Numbered from the stretch's first letter, positions 55,256 through 64,000 are shown. The stretch is DNA of 64,000 nucleotides from Flavihumibacter soli (GCF_010692725.1 NZ_JAAFZB010000095.1:62001-126000); one strand, 5' to 3'. Numbers and translations: made by a program. Notes: generated from the sequence alone by a model not told the origin.

Positions 55256-56210
55256 GAACTAAAATTTCATCATCATACCTCAACATGAGTAAGTTATCTT
55301 CCCAATCATCAAATGACGGTACGTCTTGATTTAATAAATATTCAGATATAATATTCCTTGGATAATTAGCTCCTGCCAGGTATGATAAAGGATATCCTCC
55401 CCCAAACCGGGGATTAATTTCCAATGCTTTTATTTCGTTTGATTGAGCATTATAGAACAACTGCATGGTTACGCATCCGCAGGCACCTTCCACATATTTT
55501 AGCCTTTCTTTTAAAAACTCAAACACATACCCTTTGACAGTTATACCTTTGTTAATTTCCCCACCCCTAACTTCGATACGTTTCCGAGGAACGAGGCACT
55601 TTAAGTAGTGGTTCCTATCATAGTACATGTCGATCGTGAATTCGTTGAAAGTATTATTATTAATATACTCCATGAACATAAACTTCTCGTTTGCAAGCTG
55701 TATCTGGGTAATCTGATCCTGGGTGTTTATAAGATACGTATCGACACTCATGCTGCCGTCGTAAGGTTTTATGAATAGGGGGTATTGTAAATTATCCTTA
55801 TCATAAATTATAGGACTGTCAATCCCATTTTCACTGAAAAATAAGCTGGTCTTCCGTTTGTCCCGACATATGTCAATAAGCTGACTGGTACATATCAGCA
55901 AATGAATACCTTTCTCTTCAAACCTATTTTTATGATCTGAAAGGATTTGTAGTCCTGTATCAATTGTTGGAATTATGACTTTTACCCCTTGCTCAACTGC
56001 AAGATCTAACAACTGATTAATATATCCATCAGCATCATTTTTCATTACCTTGAAAGCACCGTCGGATTCATAACAGGCAGCTGAAAGCAATGGATCAGCA
56101 TCAGCTGTAAACAATTTAGCATCTGGGAAGAAGTGCTTTAACTCCTTTTTAAATATCCTTACAAGGGATACCCTCCTACCCGCAGATGTAATTAGAATAT
56201 TATTATTCAT
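55239..56210 (-). CDS. ATP-grasp ligase (CarB-like)
   Basis: This 323-residue protein has the ATP-grasp arrangement: an N-terminal Rossmann-like segment (ILITSAGRRVSLVRIF), PLFIKPYDGSMSVDT, FMEYINNNTFNEFTIDM and IKALEINPRFGGGYPLS (metal site Glu/Asn). Such stand-alone ligases join carboxylates to amines using ATP, for example amino acids to sugars. It lies between GT4 and HAD in the glycan cluster, overlapping the HAD gene by 17 bp. Confidence 0.88.
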   Translation of the reverse strand: MNNNILITSAGRRVSLVRIFKKELKHFFPDAKLFTADADPLLSAACYESDGAFKVMKNDADGYINQLLDLAVEQGVKVIIPTIDTGLQILSDHKNRFEEKGIHLLICTSQLIDICRDKRKTSLFFSENGIDSPIIYDKDNLQYPLFIKPYDGSMSVDTYLINTQDQITQIQLANEKFMFMEYINNNTFNEFTIDMYYDRNHYLKCLVPRKRIEVRGGEINKGITVKGYVFEFLKERLKYVEGACGCVTMQLFYNAQSNEIKALEINPRFGGGYPLSYLAGANYPRNIISEYLLNQDVPSFDDWEDNLLMLRYDDEILVHDSNL

Positions 56211-56244
56211 TAACTGAGGAATTAAACATTAAAAAATTGCGCTT

Positions 56245-57411
56245 TCAATTGCTAACTCTTGTACTACACAAGTATTTGTACTCCTTTAAAATTTCATTCT
56301 GGATAAAAGCTTGGTCATACTTTTCAACTATCATACTCCGGCTGCAGTTAGTCATCTGCTGCCTAAGTTCCCGATCAGCGAGAAGTTTTTCCATCGCTAA
56401 TCTCAATGCATCAGCATTCTTAACCGGAATTATCAACCCATTCTGACCTTCCTGGATAATTTCATTACATCCGTTAATATCAGTTACTATGCATGGTAAA
56501 CCCATTGCCCCAGCCTGCATTACTACATTGGGAAATCCTTCCCGGTAACTGGGAAAAACGAAAGCATCACTCATGCCAAGGTATGGACGTACATCTGCTT
56601 TGAAGTCAACCCAGATGATAGAATCATTGTTAATTATTGAATCTTCCGTTATTTCATTAATAGGGTCTAAATCACGCTCAAATGGCCCCAACAGTAACAG
56701 TTTAACATCAGAACGGCTAGCTAAAACCCCGTCAAAAGCCTTGATTAATTCATGAATTCCCTTATCAGCAACAATTCGGCCAATAAAACAATATACAAAA
56801 TCATTGTCACTAATATTCAACGATTTTCTCAATTCGTTCCTGTTTTGAGGCTGAGGAAGATTTCGGGGATTAAAGAACTCTGTGTCAATGCCATTTGAAC
56901 TTCCATTTCCTATTACCTTAAGCTTACATGGGGGGCAGAAGCTATTCTGAATTATGATCTGCTTCATTGCGAGGGAGTTAGGATACACTTGACTTGCGAA
57001 TTTATAAGTCGCCTTCTCTACAAACTCAAGCAAGACTCTTGTGAATCCCTCTTTCTCCAACAATGGCATTCCTGCCACGGTATGCAAGCGTAACGGAACA
57101 CCGGCAAGCCACGCAGCCATCATTCCCAGCAGGCCAGCTTTAGGTGTGTGAGTGTGTACTATTTCCGGCTTTTCCTTCTTTAATAGAAAATATAATTTCC
57201 AAAGGGCCACCAGGTCTTTAAACGGTGTTATCTGACGTGTCATATCAATTGCGACAGTTCTCACTCCCGTTTGCTGGCCCACCTCCTCTAATGCATCGCC
57301 TCCAGAGGACACAGCCACCACATCATAATGAGCTGACATGAATTTTAACTGACTTCGTAATAATACCAATAAAGATATTGGAACTGTAGTTATTCGTACA
57401 AGTTTGTGCAT
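56245..57411 (-). CDS. Glycosyltransferase family 4 protein
   Basis: This 388-residue GT-B enzyme has the N-terminal acceptor half (MHKLVRITTVPISLLVLLRSQL, IVHTHTPKAGLLGMMAAWLAGV) and the donor half with VYCFIGRIVADKGIHELIKAF and the nucleotide-sugar site SYREGFPNVVMQAGAMGLP. The second Glu of the usual E-x7-E is Gln here, a variant I recall in GT4 members beside PglC-like enzymes. It probably adds the second sugar. The ATP-grasp gene follows 34 bp later. Confidence 0.9.
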   Translation of the reverse strand: MHKLVRITTVPISLLVLLRSQLKFMSAHYDVVAVSSGGDALEEVGQQTGVRTVAIDMTRQITPFKDLVALWKLYFLLKKEKPEIVHTHTPKAGLLGMMAAWLAGVPLRLHTVAGMPLLEKEGFTRVLLEFVEKATYKFASQVYPNSLAMKQIIIQNSFCPPCKLKVIGNGSSNGIDTEFFNPRNLPQPQNRNELRKSLNISDNDFVYCFIGRIVADKGIHELIKAFDGVLASRSDVKLLLLGPFERDLDPINEITEDSIINNDSIIWVDFKADVRPYLGMSDAFVFPSYREGFPNVVMQAGAMGLPCIVTDINGCNEIIQEGQNGLIIPVKNADALRLAMEKLLADRELRQQMTNCSRSMIVEKYDQAFIQNEILKEYKYLCSTRVSN

Positions 57412-57533
57412 GAAAGATGAGCAATTTTAACTGAGTTGTAATGATAATGGAAAATCATGCTAGTGGGGAGTTTTGAAGCTATCGAAGTTCCAAATAGATC
57501 TCTAAATAATGAAACCATCTCACCAACCAGGCC

Positions 57534-58868
57534 TTACAATTGATCTATACTTAACTGACCATTGCTATGCTTTTTTAAAACTGCCTTAATCTCGCCATCA
57601 TTTAATACATTTCCATTAGACTGCTTCACCCGTGCAGAGGTGACTTCGACTTTAAATTCGTTTTGATCTGTTATAAATGCAAGGGGACGATCTCCAATAG
57701 TCGAATTCCATGTAGGATTGATGATGCTAATTTTACCCAATACCTCGCCACCATAGATCCCATTTTTTCTATTGCAGGCTACCTTAACTGCAAAACTTTT
57801 AGATCCAACATCTACATGATTAATTATTTTCACATCAACTTTTTTGGGATTGCCGCCGAGTAGAGTACTAATCCCTATTTGTATTCCACTTCCTCCATTA
57901 TATTCTGTTTTTGGATTAATAACTTTAACGTTCTTGATTTCACAGCCTGGATTATTGGTTTCGAAATTGATCCCACACATGGGCTTCGTTCCATCATGGT
58001 GTGCAGAATAAACATTTTCCAATACAAGTCCGTTCACTGAAATTATCGAAATCCCATCTCTTCTATTTTTACTTAAATAGGCGTCTTTGATAAATATATT
58101 TTTCGGAACATCACCCTTTCCTACCTGGCCAATATAAATGCCATCACCCCAACAATCAGTAATTCGGGCACCAATAACATTAATATTACTTGAACCCTTG
58201 ATACTAATACCCATACCCCACTCGCCACCTTTTCCTAAATGATTAAAACGATCACCTTGAATAACCGGATTTACAAGCGTAATATTATTTGCGTTTTTTA
58301 TGTCCAGGATAGCATATCCGGTTTCCTGACTAGGCTTCAACTTAAGCAACGACCCCTTTAAAAAAGTAATAGTCGTATTTGAACTAATCTTTAACCCGGT
58401 ATCGTTAATTAAGATGGGAAAAGGAGGGAAAACAACATTATCATATCTATTCAATGCGCGTTGAACATACAATGTATAGTCAACCGTTCCGTTTTTTACA
58501 TAGCCAACAGGCAAGTCATCAATAATGTAGTGACTGGTTGCTGTAATTGCAGGCTCCACCAAATGCGACGCTATAACGGTTTTGCTACTTGAGTTCAAAC
58601 CCAGAGTTGCATTTGAATCTACTTTTTTGCTTGAGACCTTACGGGGATATTGAGATGTATTTTTAGATTGAGTGCCGCGATCTTCGTTAGTAATCTCACG
58701 GCTAGTATCCAATGAACTTTCACCCAAATTTGGCGTGCTTACTTTATGATAGGTTAAATGAGAACTAGAACCTCTTTGTTGGTCCTCTGCCGAAGTGCAA
58801 CCAACATGAAGTGCTTGTAATATTACTACCCCTACTATAATGCCCTTTATCCATTCGCTTTTAGCCAT
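57534..58868 (-). CDS. Right-handed beta-helix lipoprotein A (no malectin domain)
   Basis: This 444-residue lipoprotein (acceptor Cys24 in ALHVGC) has a ~90-residue linker. A parallel beta-helix follows that is clearly paralogous to the next two genes: YIIDDLPVGYVKNGTVDYT, NDTGLKISSNTTITF, CWGDGIYIGQ, NRRDGISII and GCEIKNVKV. It ends about 60 residues after the helix and lacks the malectin domain of its paralogues. It lies 122 bp upstream of the GT4 gene in the same direction. Pectate-lyase-type folds bind or cut polysaccharide, but no catalytic set is recognisable. Confidence 0.85.
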   Translation of the reverse strand: MAKSEWIKGIIVGVVILQALHVGCTSAEDQQRGSSSHLTYHKVSTPNLGESSLDTSREITNEDRGTQSKNTSQYPRKVSSKKVDSNATLGLNSSSKTVIASHLVEPAITATSHYIIDDLPVGYVKNGTVDYTLYVQRALNRYDNVVFPPFPILINDTGLKISSNTTITFLKGSLLKLKPSQETGYAILDIKNANNITLVNPVIQGDRFNHLGKGGEWGMGISIKGSSNINVIGARITDCWGDGIYIGQVGKGDVPKNIFIKDAYLSKNRRDGISIISVNGLVLENVYSAHHDGTKPMCGINFETNNPGCEIKNVKVINPKTEYNGGSGIQIGISTLLGGNPKKVDVKIINHVDVGSKSFAVKVACNRKNGIYGGEVLGKISIINPTWNSTIGDRPLAFITDQNEFKVEVTSARVKQSNGNVLNDGEIKAVLKKHSNGQLSIDQL

Positions 58869-58931
58869 TATATATGTTCGAAACTAATAAATCCAAATAT
58901 AAAGTGTAAGATATTTAAAGCATCCCCGCAA

Positions 58932-60593
58932 CTACTTCTTTTTTACGTGGAAAGCGGCGATCTTCGCATTGTCCAGATCTGTCCGGAAATCAATTTTTAA
59001 CAAACCATCCGTAACTGACACAGTTTTGACAATATCATATGCTCTGTTAAGCCCCGCAACTGCAAATAAATCAAGATTAGAAACAATTGCGTTATTTTCC
59101 ACTAATATATCAAAGCGTCTTTCTCCTAAACCATTATGAAAGATTTCCGCCATCCTAAATGTTATCTCATAAGTCCCATTACTTACAGGAATGCTATAGG
59201 AGAAATTACCAAACCGTTCGCTTTGATATAAAATATCATCTGATGTATTGCTGATTGCATCACTTGTCCGAAAGGTATTTCCCCCAGAGTAATTTTTATC
59301 TGCACTGTAAGTTATACCATTTGACGCTTTGAACAGCGAACCGCCCGCATTGACGGCAAACACTACAGCATTATCAGTGCCAGAATCAACTGGAGCTTCG
59401 TCCAACCCACCAAAAATTGGATCAATGACACTCGTAACAGCTACATTCGGCCCTGCGGTTGACAAACTGGTGTAAGTGGCAGACCACGAAAGAATCGCCC
59501 CACTTAAATTCATTATCTCAGGAGATGAAATAGCAATTTTAAGCCCTAACTGGTCTGTAAGGATATGCAAAGGTCTGCCGCTAACTGTTTTTTGCCACGT
59601 GGGATTAACAAAATTGATCACGCCAAACATCTTAGCTGAATTTCCTTCCAGCGGACGAACTGAAAACTTGAAAGCGGAAGATGGGGAACCGATATCTTTA
59701 TGATTAACAATAGTGATATCGATTGTCTTGTTAGTATTATCAAGCATATGATGACCGGTTAGCTGTATTCCACGCTCACCATTATACTCCGTGTGAGGAT
59801 TATTAATTCGAACATTCTTAAGTTCACATGCAGCATTATTTGCCTCAAAGTTTATTCCACTGCCCGGCACAGTTCCCTCATTATATCCTGCATATATGTT
59901 ATCGATCAATAATCCATCTACTGCTATAATTGAGATCCCATCTCGCCTGTTTCTACGCAAGTAGGCGTCTTTGATTACGATATTTTTGCAGTTAACCTCC
60001 CCCCCTATCTGTCCTATATAAATGCCGTCACCCCAGCACTTGGTAATCGTGGGATTATAAATAGTTATATTAGTCGAACCACGAATTCCGATTCCCATTC
60101 CCCATTCTCCGGTGGTTCCAGTATGTGAATCCCTATCTCCAACGATAACCGGGTTATACAGAGTGACGTTACTGACACCATAGATGTTAAAAATATTGTA
60201 CCCCTCTTTAGAGGTCGCTTTCAATCTTACTTCTGACCCCTCCTCGAAAGTAATGGTTTTGTTGGACCCCACATTTATTCCTTTATCATTAATAAGAATT
60301 GGAAAGCCAGGGAAAACGATATTGCTGTATTTATTTATCGCATCCTGAACATACGATGTATAATCCCGCGAACCGTCCCGCACAAAGCCAGAAGGTAACG
60401 AGTTTACCAGATAGTAACTATTGGAGGTAACACCTGTAGCTGCCAGTTTAATTCCTTCCTTCATGGCTCCTAATTTTTGTAGTTCAGAGGGCGGCTCTAG
60501 TAAGGATTCTTTCTTGCAGTTGGAAAGAAACAGAACAGAAAATACCAAAATTCCATTTAAAACCCAAATTTTTAAGTTGCTTTTTTTTATCAT
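58932..60593 (-). CDS. Right-handed beta-helix lipoprotein B with malectin domain
   Basis: This 553-residue lipoprotein (acceptor Cys26 in LFLSNC) has a beta-helix at about 50-400 with YYLVNSLPSGFVRDGSRDYT, INVGSNKTITFEEGSEVRL, CWGDGIYIGQ, NRRDGISIIAVDGLLIDNIY and ACELKNVRI. The C-terminal ~150 residues are a malectin-type carbohydrate-binding domain (FAVNAGGSLFKASNGITY ... YQSERFGNFSYSIPV ... FRMAEIFHN). I use the ATG at 60593 rather than the GTG at 60602. It is 63 bp upstream of lipoprotein A. Confidence 0.87.
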   Translation of the reverse strand: MIKKSNLKIWVLNGILVFSVLFLSNCKKESLLEPPSELQKLGAMKEGIKLAATGVTSNSYYLVNSLPSGFVRDGSRDYTSYVQDAINKYSNIVFPGFPILINDKGINVGSNKTITFEEGSEVRLKATSKEGYNIFNIYGVSNVTLYNPVIVGDRDSHTGTTGEWGMGIGIRGSTNITIYNPTITKCWGDGIYIGQIGGEVNCKNIVIKDAYLRRNRRDGISIIAVDGLLIDNIYAGYNEGTVPGSGINFEANNAACELKNVRINNPHTEYNGERGIQLTGHHMLDNTNKTIDITIVNHKDIGSPSSAFKFSVRPLEGNSAKMFGVINFVNPTWQKTVSGRPLHILTDQLGLKIAISSPEIMNLSGAILSWSATYTSLSTAGPNVAVTSVIDPIFGGLDEAPVDSGTDNAVVFAVNAGGSLFKASNGITYSADKNYSGGNTFRTSDAISNTSDDILYQSERFGNFSYSIPVSNGTYEITFRMAEIFHNGLGERRFDILVENNAIVSNLDLFAVAGLNRAYDIVKTVSVTDGLLKIDFRTDLDNAKIAAFHVKKK

Positions 60594-60947
60594 AACTAGC
60601 ACGTTTTTTCGGAGATGTAACGCAGTTCTAACGGTTATCTTACAATTATCTTAGAAATAAAATTCTTACCGCTTAAAATGACCTAAAATTAAATTTAGCA
60701 TGAGTAAAATCATTATCTAGGGTTGAAACTACGATTATGCAGTTTCTTTAAAGATATACAAGTTAATCTAATAAACTTAATATAACTTAATAACATATTA
60801 ATTTTCTGGCATATTTTTTTTTTTGAATAGGTCTTAAAAATTGTCCATTGCTAAGTACACAATATTGAACAAGCACAAAAAAACCTTAAGGCTCAATTCA
60901 ATTTGTGAATTGAGCCTTAAGGTTTTTTTGTGTGTAGAAGGGTGTAT
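60594..60947. other. AT-rich region between lipoprotein B and C genes
   Basis: This 354-bp gap holds a very strong terminator (60874-60932) close to the end of lipoprotein C. The remainder is AT-rich and presumably promotes lipoprotein B. I see no TAnnTTTG box that I trust and no coding frame. Confidence 0.6.
60874..60932 (-). terminator. 27-bp perfect hairpin terminator after lipoprotein C
   Basis: The arms 60874-60900 and 60906-60932 are perfectly complementary over 27 bp with a 5-base loop (ATTTG), including A7/T7 runs on both outer ends. It sits 16 bases past the lipoprotein C stop and would terminate in either direction. Confidence 0.92.
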
Positions 60948-62645
60948 TTACTTTTTGATTACATGAAAAGCGGAAACTTTCGCGTTATCAATATCAGTAC
61001 GGAAGGTCAGGTTTAAAGTACCATCGGTAACTGATACTGTTTTTACGATATCATGTGCATTGTTGACTCCTGCAGTGGCGTACATATCCAGATTAGAAAC
61101 AATTTCATTATTTTCTGCTAATATATCAAAGCGTCTTTTTCCTGATGCTTTATGATAAAGTTCCGACATTTTGAAAGTTACCTCGTAGGTTCCATTAGCA
61201 ACAGGCACCGCGTAACTGAAATTTCCATAACGCTCACTCTGGTATAGAGCATCGTCAGAAGTGTTCGTTATTGCATTCGTAGATTTATACACATAACCCT
61301 TACTGAAATTTTTATCAGCAGCATATGTAATACCATTGGAAGCTTTGAACGAAGAGCCTCCAGCGTTTACTGCAAACACTACGCTACCTGTGGTTGACGG
61401 AGCACTCGGAGCAGGTGCACTTACAATAGGAGTGGAGAACGCTGGATCCGCCACCTCCGATACTTTCAAAAATCCAGAGCTGGCCATTTTCATTAAAAGG
61501 CTGGAAGTCGCGGAATATGACAAAATAGAGCCGCTTGTGTTCATTATCTCCGGAGAAGAAACTTCTACGATAAAGTTAGACTGATCGCTACTTAAATATA
61601 ACGGCTGGTTAGTTTCCGTTGCAGTTTTATGCCAGGTTGGATTTACCAGTCTAAGCTTTCCATACATTTTTGCAGTATGTCCATCTGTTGGCCGGCATGA
61701 CCACTTTGTTGCAAATCTTGGAGAACCTACATCTTTATGATTGACGATAGTGATATCCACGTTTTTGTTAATACTTCCAAGCATATGATGAGCTGTAACC
61801 TGGATACCGTTTGAGCCGTTAAATTCAGTCACCGGGTTATTGATTCTAATATTTTTCAGTTCACATTCCGGATTGTTAGGCTCAAAATTGATTCCGGTCA
61901 TTGGCTTGGTACCGTCGGTATAACCTGCATAGATATTATCCAGCAACAAACCATCGACAGCGATAATCGAAATCCCGTCTCTCCTGTTTTTGCGCAGGTA
62001 TGCATCCTTAATTACAATATTTTTGCAAATGGATTTATCAACTGCCTGGCCGATATAGATTCCATCACCCCAGCAGTTAGAAACCTTAGGGCTATAAATG
62101 GTAATATTACTGGAACCCCGGATGCCGATACCAATTCCAAACTCACCGCTGGTACCAATATGGGAATTCCGGTCTCCAACAACCACGGGATTATACAAAG
62201 TAACATTGGTGGCATCATAGATATTCAGCATATAGTACCCTGAACTGGATGTTCCTTTTAACCGAACTTCAGAACCTTCCGGAAAAGAAATAGTTTTATT
62301 GGAACCTATTCTCAGACCGTTATCGTTAATTAAAATCGGGAACGCCGGAAAAACAATATTGCTATACTTGGTAATTGCTGCCTGAACATAAGAGGTATAG
62401 TCTTTAGAACCGTCCTTGACGTAACCAGCTGGAAGCGAGTTCACAAGATAATAGCTGTCGGAAGTTATCCCGGTTGCCGCTACTGCCGCATCCGAAAGAG
62501 TTTCAGCTACCAATTCGCTGGATTGAAGTGTATCTAACTGAGTTTCCTCCAAATTATCTTTTTTACACTGGCTAAATAGTAAAGCGACCGATGTAAGTAA
62601 GGAGAGAGCGATAATTTGATTTTTGAAACTGTTTTTGATATTCAT
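60948..62645 (-). CDS. Right-handed beta-helix lipoprotein C with malectin domain
   Basis: This 565-residue lipoprotein (acceptor Cys27 in LLFSQC) has the same plan as lipoprotein B: YYLVNSLPAGYVKDGSKDYT, RIGSNKTISFPEGSEVRL, CWGDGIYIGQ, NRRDGISIIAVDGLLLDNIY, ECELKNIRI, then a Ser/Pro/Ala linker (SAPAPSAPSTTGS) and malectin-type domain (FAVNAGGSSFKASNGITY ... YQSERYGNFSYAVPV). Two Cys positions (CWGDG and CELKN) are invariant in all three paralogues. Its own terminator means it is transcribed independently of A and B. Confidence 0.87.
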   Translation of the reverse strand: MNIKNSFKNQIIALSLLTSVALLFSQCKKDNLEETQLDTLQSSELVAETLSDAAVAATGITSDSYYLVNSLPAGYVKDGSKDYTSYVQAAITKYSNIVFPAFPILINDNGLRIGSNKTISFPEGSEVRLKGTSSSGYYMLNIYDATNVTLYNPVVVGDRNSHIGTSGEFGIGIGIRGSSNITIYSPKVSNCWGDGIYIGQAVDKSICKNIVIKDAYLRKNRRDGISIIAVDGLLLDNIYAGYTDGTKPMTGINFEPNNPECELKNIRINNPVTEFNGSNGIQVTAHHMLGSINKNVDITIVNHKDVGSPRFATKWSCRPTDGHTAKMYGKLRLVNPTWHKTATETNQPLYLSSDQSNFIVEVSSPEIMNTSGSILSYSATSSLLMKMASSGFLKVSEVADPAFSTPIVSAPAPSAPSTTGSVVFAVNAGGSSFKASNGITYAADKNFSKGYVYKSTNAITNTSDDALYQSERYGNFSYAVPVANGTYEVTFKMSELYHKASGKRRFDILAENNEIVSNLDMYATAGVNNAHDIVKTVSVTDGTLNLTFRTDIDNAKVSAFHVIKK

Positions 62646-63032
62646 TCTTTTGAGTTTTTTGGCATTTCCTACGTGAGCGGTTAAGAATTGGTTACCAAAA
62701 ACTAAAAGAGTGATGCCTGGAGCCTACCGTTCCAAGATTACCTATATCATCACAATTAAATATTGTTGCTCCAGGTGCGTGTAAAAGTTAAAAATATTGC
62801 CACTATAAAAAGTATATTAACTATTCTGCATACCAGGGCAGTTGCTGTTAGCATTAACTGCTACTAAAGATTTTTATACCTAACTGGAATTTATATTTAT
62901 ACATTTTAGTTATTTAAGTAATTCCACGCGTCACATAAAAGCCCGTAAAAGGTTGCGGGATTCTAGTCCAACCTACTATGATGAGAGATAAGAGTAAAGA
63001 ATAGAATACTGATATCCTGTTGATTTACAATC
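62646..63032. other. Region upstream of lipoprotein C, no gene seen
   Basis: This AT-rich stretch must hold the lipoprotein C promoter. It contains a distant inverted pair, CCTGGAGC (62716-62723) and GCTCCAGG (62768-62775), with a 44-base spacer. I see no coding frame or terminator. Confidence 0.5.
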
Positions 63033-63272
63033 GTGACTTCAAACTCAGTTCATAGACACGATGCGATAGATAACAGCGCTAATGAGCTAAATAGAGTGCA
63101 AAAGTTGATTTGGTTCGACCCAGCTGATTTTTCCGGCAGCAAGCAAATGAGTGAACCTGAGTATCGCACTTGGAGTGCCGTATTCCAAAAACAAGCCCAT
63201 TCGTACGGGAAGAAAAGCATGGTACTACTGAAGGAATATAGTAAAAATGTGGAAAATCTTGAGGCGATATAA
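63033..63272 (+). CDS. Possible small protein, unrecognised
   Basis: A 79-codon open frame starting GTG encodes a hydrophilic peptide with aromatic positions (LIWFDPADFSGS, EYRTWSAVFQKQ) and no signal peptide or known motif. It lies in a decayed region beside an IS110 remnant, and there is no evident ribosome binding site. It may be a relic or chance frame. Confidence 0.25.
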   Translation: MTSNSVHRHDAIDNSANELNRVQKLIWFDPADFSGSKQMSEPEYRTWSAVFQKQAHSYGKKSMVLLKEYSKNVENLEAI

Positions 63273-63307
63273 CTTAACTAAACTCTCTCCTTCAGTCACT
63301 TCTGGTT

Positions 63308-63363
63308 TAGGTCATGCTAAGGTCAAGTCCATGTTTGCATGGACTTGACCCTTGCATGACCTA
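63308..63363. repeat. REP-like palindrome, copy 2
   Basis: Arms 63308-63333 and 63338-63363 (26 nt, 2 mismatches, loop TTTG) contain the same core GGTCAAGTCCAT / ATGGACTTGACC as copy 1 at 30754. Bases to the right of the core are partly shared too: CATG and AGTCCC occur at the same offsets in both copies. Confidence 0.85.
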
Positions 63364-63390
63364 GACAAGTCCCTTACACGGAAGCTCCCT

Positions 63391-63749
63391 GGAGAGCTAA
63401 CCACTTACTACCATCATCATCAGCACCTAATTGAACAAATTGCCAGGTCCACGCTTAAAATGCAGAAATCATTAAGGCTTATGAATGTAAGACTTGAAGT
63501 TGTGAGATATCACCGGTAAGTCTGGAACTGCCATTATAGAGGCTATACTGGCGGGAGATCGAGACCCTCATTATCTAGCTTCCTCAAATGATTATTAGAG
63601 TTAAACGGACGAAGCACAAAATTGGAGACTCATTACATGGTTACTGGCGGGACAGCGCTGAAGACGGCGTGCTCCTCTTTTGTAAGGCCATCTCGAGTGC
63701 CTGCAACACCCTTGGGCCGATAAGTCATTCTGTATCCGATTATCCATAA
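63391..63749 (+). pseudogene. Decayed IS110-family transposase fragment
   Basis: Three reading frames in turn encode recognisable pieces of the IS110 transposase middle and C-terminal region. Frame 1 (63391-~63504) reads HLIEQIARSTLKMQKSLRLM then NVRLEVV. Frame 2 (63506-~63590) reads DITGKSGTAIIEAILAGDRD then PHYLAS. Frame 3 (63597-63746) reads RVKRTKHKIGDSLHGYWRDS and on to a stop. The order matches intact IS110 proteins (MQKAL..MN..L..VISDITG.TG..II.AI..GERD, then IKxSLxGxWR). At least two +1 shifts separate the pieces, so it is a pseudogene. The catalytic DEDD N-terminal half is not visible. Confidence 0.75.
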
Positions 63750-64000
63750 TCTGGATAAGATTAAGCGACGGTAATCAAAGTGAGGTTCACAAAGCTGTTA
63801 TATACCTCAGAAAAGATATATCGTTCATCTACCGGTTCAGGACGACAAATTTCTACCAACGCGATCAGGCTATCATATTTCCTCATCCAATGATTGAAGT
63901 TAGTCGTAATGACCTGCTAGTCTCTCAAAACCATGGATTACATGTAAGAAAAGAACTCACCTGACTTACAAGAGAAAATCGAATGGTGATCAATTTAAAA
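63750..64000. other. Right-end region without a supported gene
   Basis: A 41-codon minus-strand frame at 63761-63886 (starting MRKYDSLIALVEICRPEP) is open but unrecognised, and I do not call it. Otherwise nothing is seen. This is likely more decayed mobile DNA. Confidence 0.4.

Noticed and set aside
63761-63886. 41-codon minus-strand frame at the right end
   Set aside because: Too short, unrecognised, no ribosome binding site, in a decayed mobile region.
1-64000. tRNA, rRNA and CRISPR arrays
   Set aside because: I looked for tRNA T-loop motifs, rRNA blocks and regular spacer-repeat arrays and saw none; a covariance-model search would be decisive.

Overview
The window looks like chromosomal DNA of a Bacteroidota bacterium, most like the Sphingobacteriales/Pedobacter group (inference from gene content). 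Supporting signs are many lipoboxes and Sec signal peptides, a SusC-like TonB receptor with a CarboxypepD_reg domain, a TlpA/DUF4369 thiol-oxidoreductase, an Rv-free LptE/SecG operon, a 1100-residue SecA, and several TAnnTTTG elements, which is the -7 box of the Bacteroidota housekeeping sigma factor. There are no rRNA, tRNA or CRISPR features. The first gene (M16 peptidase) runs off the left edge.

Positions 1-14.5 kb hold housekeeping genes: M16 peptidase, pgi, a four-helix-bundle gene boxed by inverted repeats, a leftward glutaminyl cyclase/yraN/dnaG group, a leftward secA/SPOR/M20 amidohydrolase operon, and purD. Positions 14.6-30.6 kb are mixed metabolism: a secreted lipoprotein, an NYN-LOTUS nuclease-like protein, a VOC/winged-helix/TfoX-like trio, a TlpA protein, galactokinase convergent with a vSGLT-like Na+/galactose symporter, an odd arginase-fold protein, an SDR epimerase joined to a SerB-SerA-ACT fusion, a fluoride channel overlapping an MFS gene tail to tail, a tryptophan dioxygenase family protein and ilvE.

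Positions 30.9-50.7 kb hold an AsmA-like protein, then the rightward miaB / sigma54-activator / lptE / TPR protein / secG operon, groESL, a leftward GDSL/lipB/PPTase group, dcd, a barrel-less TonB-plug protein, a small acyl-CoA/RidA operon, clpS and a TonB-dependent receptor.

Positions 50.7-62.7 kb are accessory: a leftward surface-glycan cluster (GT4, ATP-grasp, HAD, PglC-like phosphoglycosyl transferase, FemAB/GNAT acyltransferase, PglE-like aminotransferase, HTH protein) preceded by three paralogous beta-helix lipoproteins, two of them with C-terminal malectin domains. The genes fit initiation and decoration of a surface polysaccharide, with exported beta-helix proteins that may bind or process it. 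The right end (63.3-63.75 kb) carries a decayed IS110-family transposase next to a REP-like palindrome that also occurs at 30.75 kb. Starts were corrected where a longer reading used TTG or GTG but an ATG fits the family better.
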